This document shows, one piece after another, positions 33,182 to 33,884 of a stretch of 33,884 nucleotides of DNA. A program made the position numbers and the translations under genes. The stretch spans positions 1-33,884 of the forward strand of contig PMSQ01000083.1 in the NCBI GenBank assembly GCA_003168355.1, in the 5' to 3' direction. Under the pieces are notes generated by a model. It made no database searches. It saw only the letters and a list, made by a program, of their open reading frames with translations, and was not told the DNA's origin. Origin of the DNA: Acidobacteriaceae bacterium (lineage in GTDB: Bacteria > Acidobacteriota > Terriglobia > Terriglobales > Acidobacteriaceae). Within the stretch, counting starts at the first letter, position 1. Every line of letters begins with the position of its first letter.

Positions 33182-33884
33182 ATGGGGAAACTGGGAGTGT
33201 GCTTTGGATTCTGGGAAAAACATTCGCGGTCCGCGATCTTGCGGTTCCGTCGATCAGTTGTTCTCGCCGCAATTTTCGGGGCGCTCTTACTTGTCAAACC
33301 ATGTTCAGCCCAAACCGCCGCATCCCCCGCTTTGCCCAGCGAAACGCCAGCCACCTTCGCGCCCGTCACCTCCAGCTTCGACTACATCAAGCGCGACGTA
33401 ATGATTCCCATGCGCGACGGCGTGAAGTTGCACACCGTGATCATTCTCCCGCAAGGCGCAAAGAATAAGACCGCTCCGATTCTGCTCACGCGAACTCCCT
33501 ACAGCGCCACCGCGCTCACCAGCCACGCCGAAAGCGCCCATCTCGGCACAATCCTGAACGGCTACGACAATGCGACCGAAGTAATCGTCGAAGGCGGCTA
33601 CATCCGCGTGGTGCAGGATGTGCGCGGCAAGTACGGCTCCGAGGGCGATTACGTGATGAACCGCCCGCTCCACGGTCCGCTGAATCCCACGCCCGTCGAT
33701 CACGCCACCGACACTTATGACACCATCGACTGGCTGGTGAAAAATGTTCCCGAGAGCAACGGCAAAGTCGGCATCCTCGGCATTTCTTATGACGGATTTA
33801 CCACGCTGATGGCTTTGGTCAATCCGCATCCGGCGCTGAAAGTCGCGGTGCCCATGAACCCCATGGTCGATGGCTGGATGGGCG
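33182..33884 (+). CDS. CocE/NonD family hydrolase (X-Pro dipeptidyl-peptidase-like), N-terminal part
   Basis: Cut by the window end after about 234 residues. It starts at ATG 33182 (GAGGTGAG upstream) with a long signal peptide: basic RFRR, a hydrophobic core VVLAAIFGALLLV, then CSAQ near residue 44. The alpha/beta-hydrolase domain begins SFDYIKRDVMIPMRDGVKLH, followed by ILLTRTPYSA, VVQDVRGKYGSEGDY and the nucleophile elbow GISYDG with S202, all typical of the CocE/NonD group. It probably cleaves esters, amides or acylated amino acids in the periplasm. The C-terminal jelly-roll domain is outside the window. Confidence 0.93.
   Translation, partial: MGKLGVCFGFWEKHSRSAILRFRRSVVLAAIFGALLLVKPCSAQTAASPALPSETPATFAPVTSSFDYIKRDVMIPMRDGVKLHTVIILPQGAKNKTAPILLTRTPYSATALTSHAESAHLGTILNGYDNATEVIVEGGYIRVVQDVRGKYGSEGDYVMNRPLHGPLNPTPVDHATDTYDTIDWLVKNVPESNGKVGILGISYDGFTTLMALVNPHPALKVAVPMNPMVDGWMG

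Overview
The window looks like part of the chromosome of an Acidobacteriota bacterium (Koribacter/Sulfotelmatobacter-like; inferred from protein character, no search was run). It is fairly GC-rich, densely coded housekeeping DNA carrying short degenerate tandem arrays and dispersed hairpin repeats, with three gene-poor accessory patches. No tRNA, rRNA or CRISPR array was found.

Left part (1-9.2 kb, mostly minus strand): the dnaG-rpoD macromolecular-synthesis pair (rpoD cut by the window edge); an accessory patch with a frameshifted PD-(D/E)XK-nuclease-like gene; mutS2 with a small downstream ORF; and a membrane sensor histidine kinase. Middle (9.3-18.2 kb): hemB, a secreted HExxH metallopeptidase, a PilZ protein, a two-subunit molybdenum hydroxylase of the IorAB type, a GT39-like glycosyltransferase and a 2OG-Fe(II) dioxygenase. 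A second accessory patch (18.2-20.0 kb) holds a coiled-coil/winged-helix protein, strong hairpins and the remnant of an IS1-like transposase. Next comes yceD-rpmF-plsX-fabD, a lipid-synthesis/ribosomal operon with a good sigma-70 promoter, facing a small membrane protein. A four-gene efflux operon (tetR-hlyD-ABC ATPase-ABC permease) follows, controlled from an operator that overlaps its promoter, then a lipoprotein.

Right part (29.5-33.9 kb): a threonine-synthase-like gene and a CysO-like sulfur-carrier gene form an operon behind a recognisable SAM-I-class riboswitch. This is the most interesting system here, because a SAM sensor, an O-phosphohomoserine-type PLP enzyme and a thiocarboxylate carrier together suggest protein-thiocarboxylate-dependent homocysteine/methionine synthesis. 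A third accessory patch, bounded by a 46-nt inverted repeat with one mismatch, carries a DUF5677-like gene and a small membrane protein. The window ends inside an exported CocE/NonD-type hydrolase.

A second theme is repeat invasion. The same dispersed repeat that bounds the 31.5-33.1 kb cassette, plus a heptamer tandem array, lies inside dnaG and is translated as a roughly 55-residue linker. Related heptamer and octamer arrays sit in two intergenic regions.
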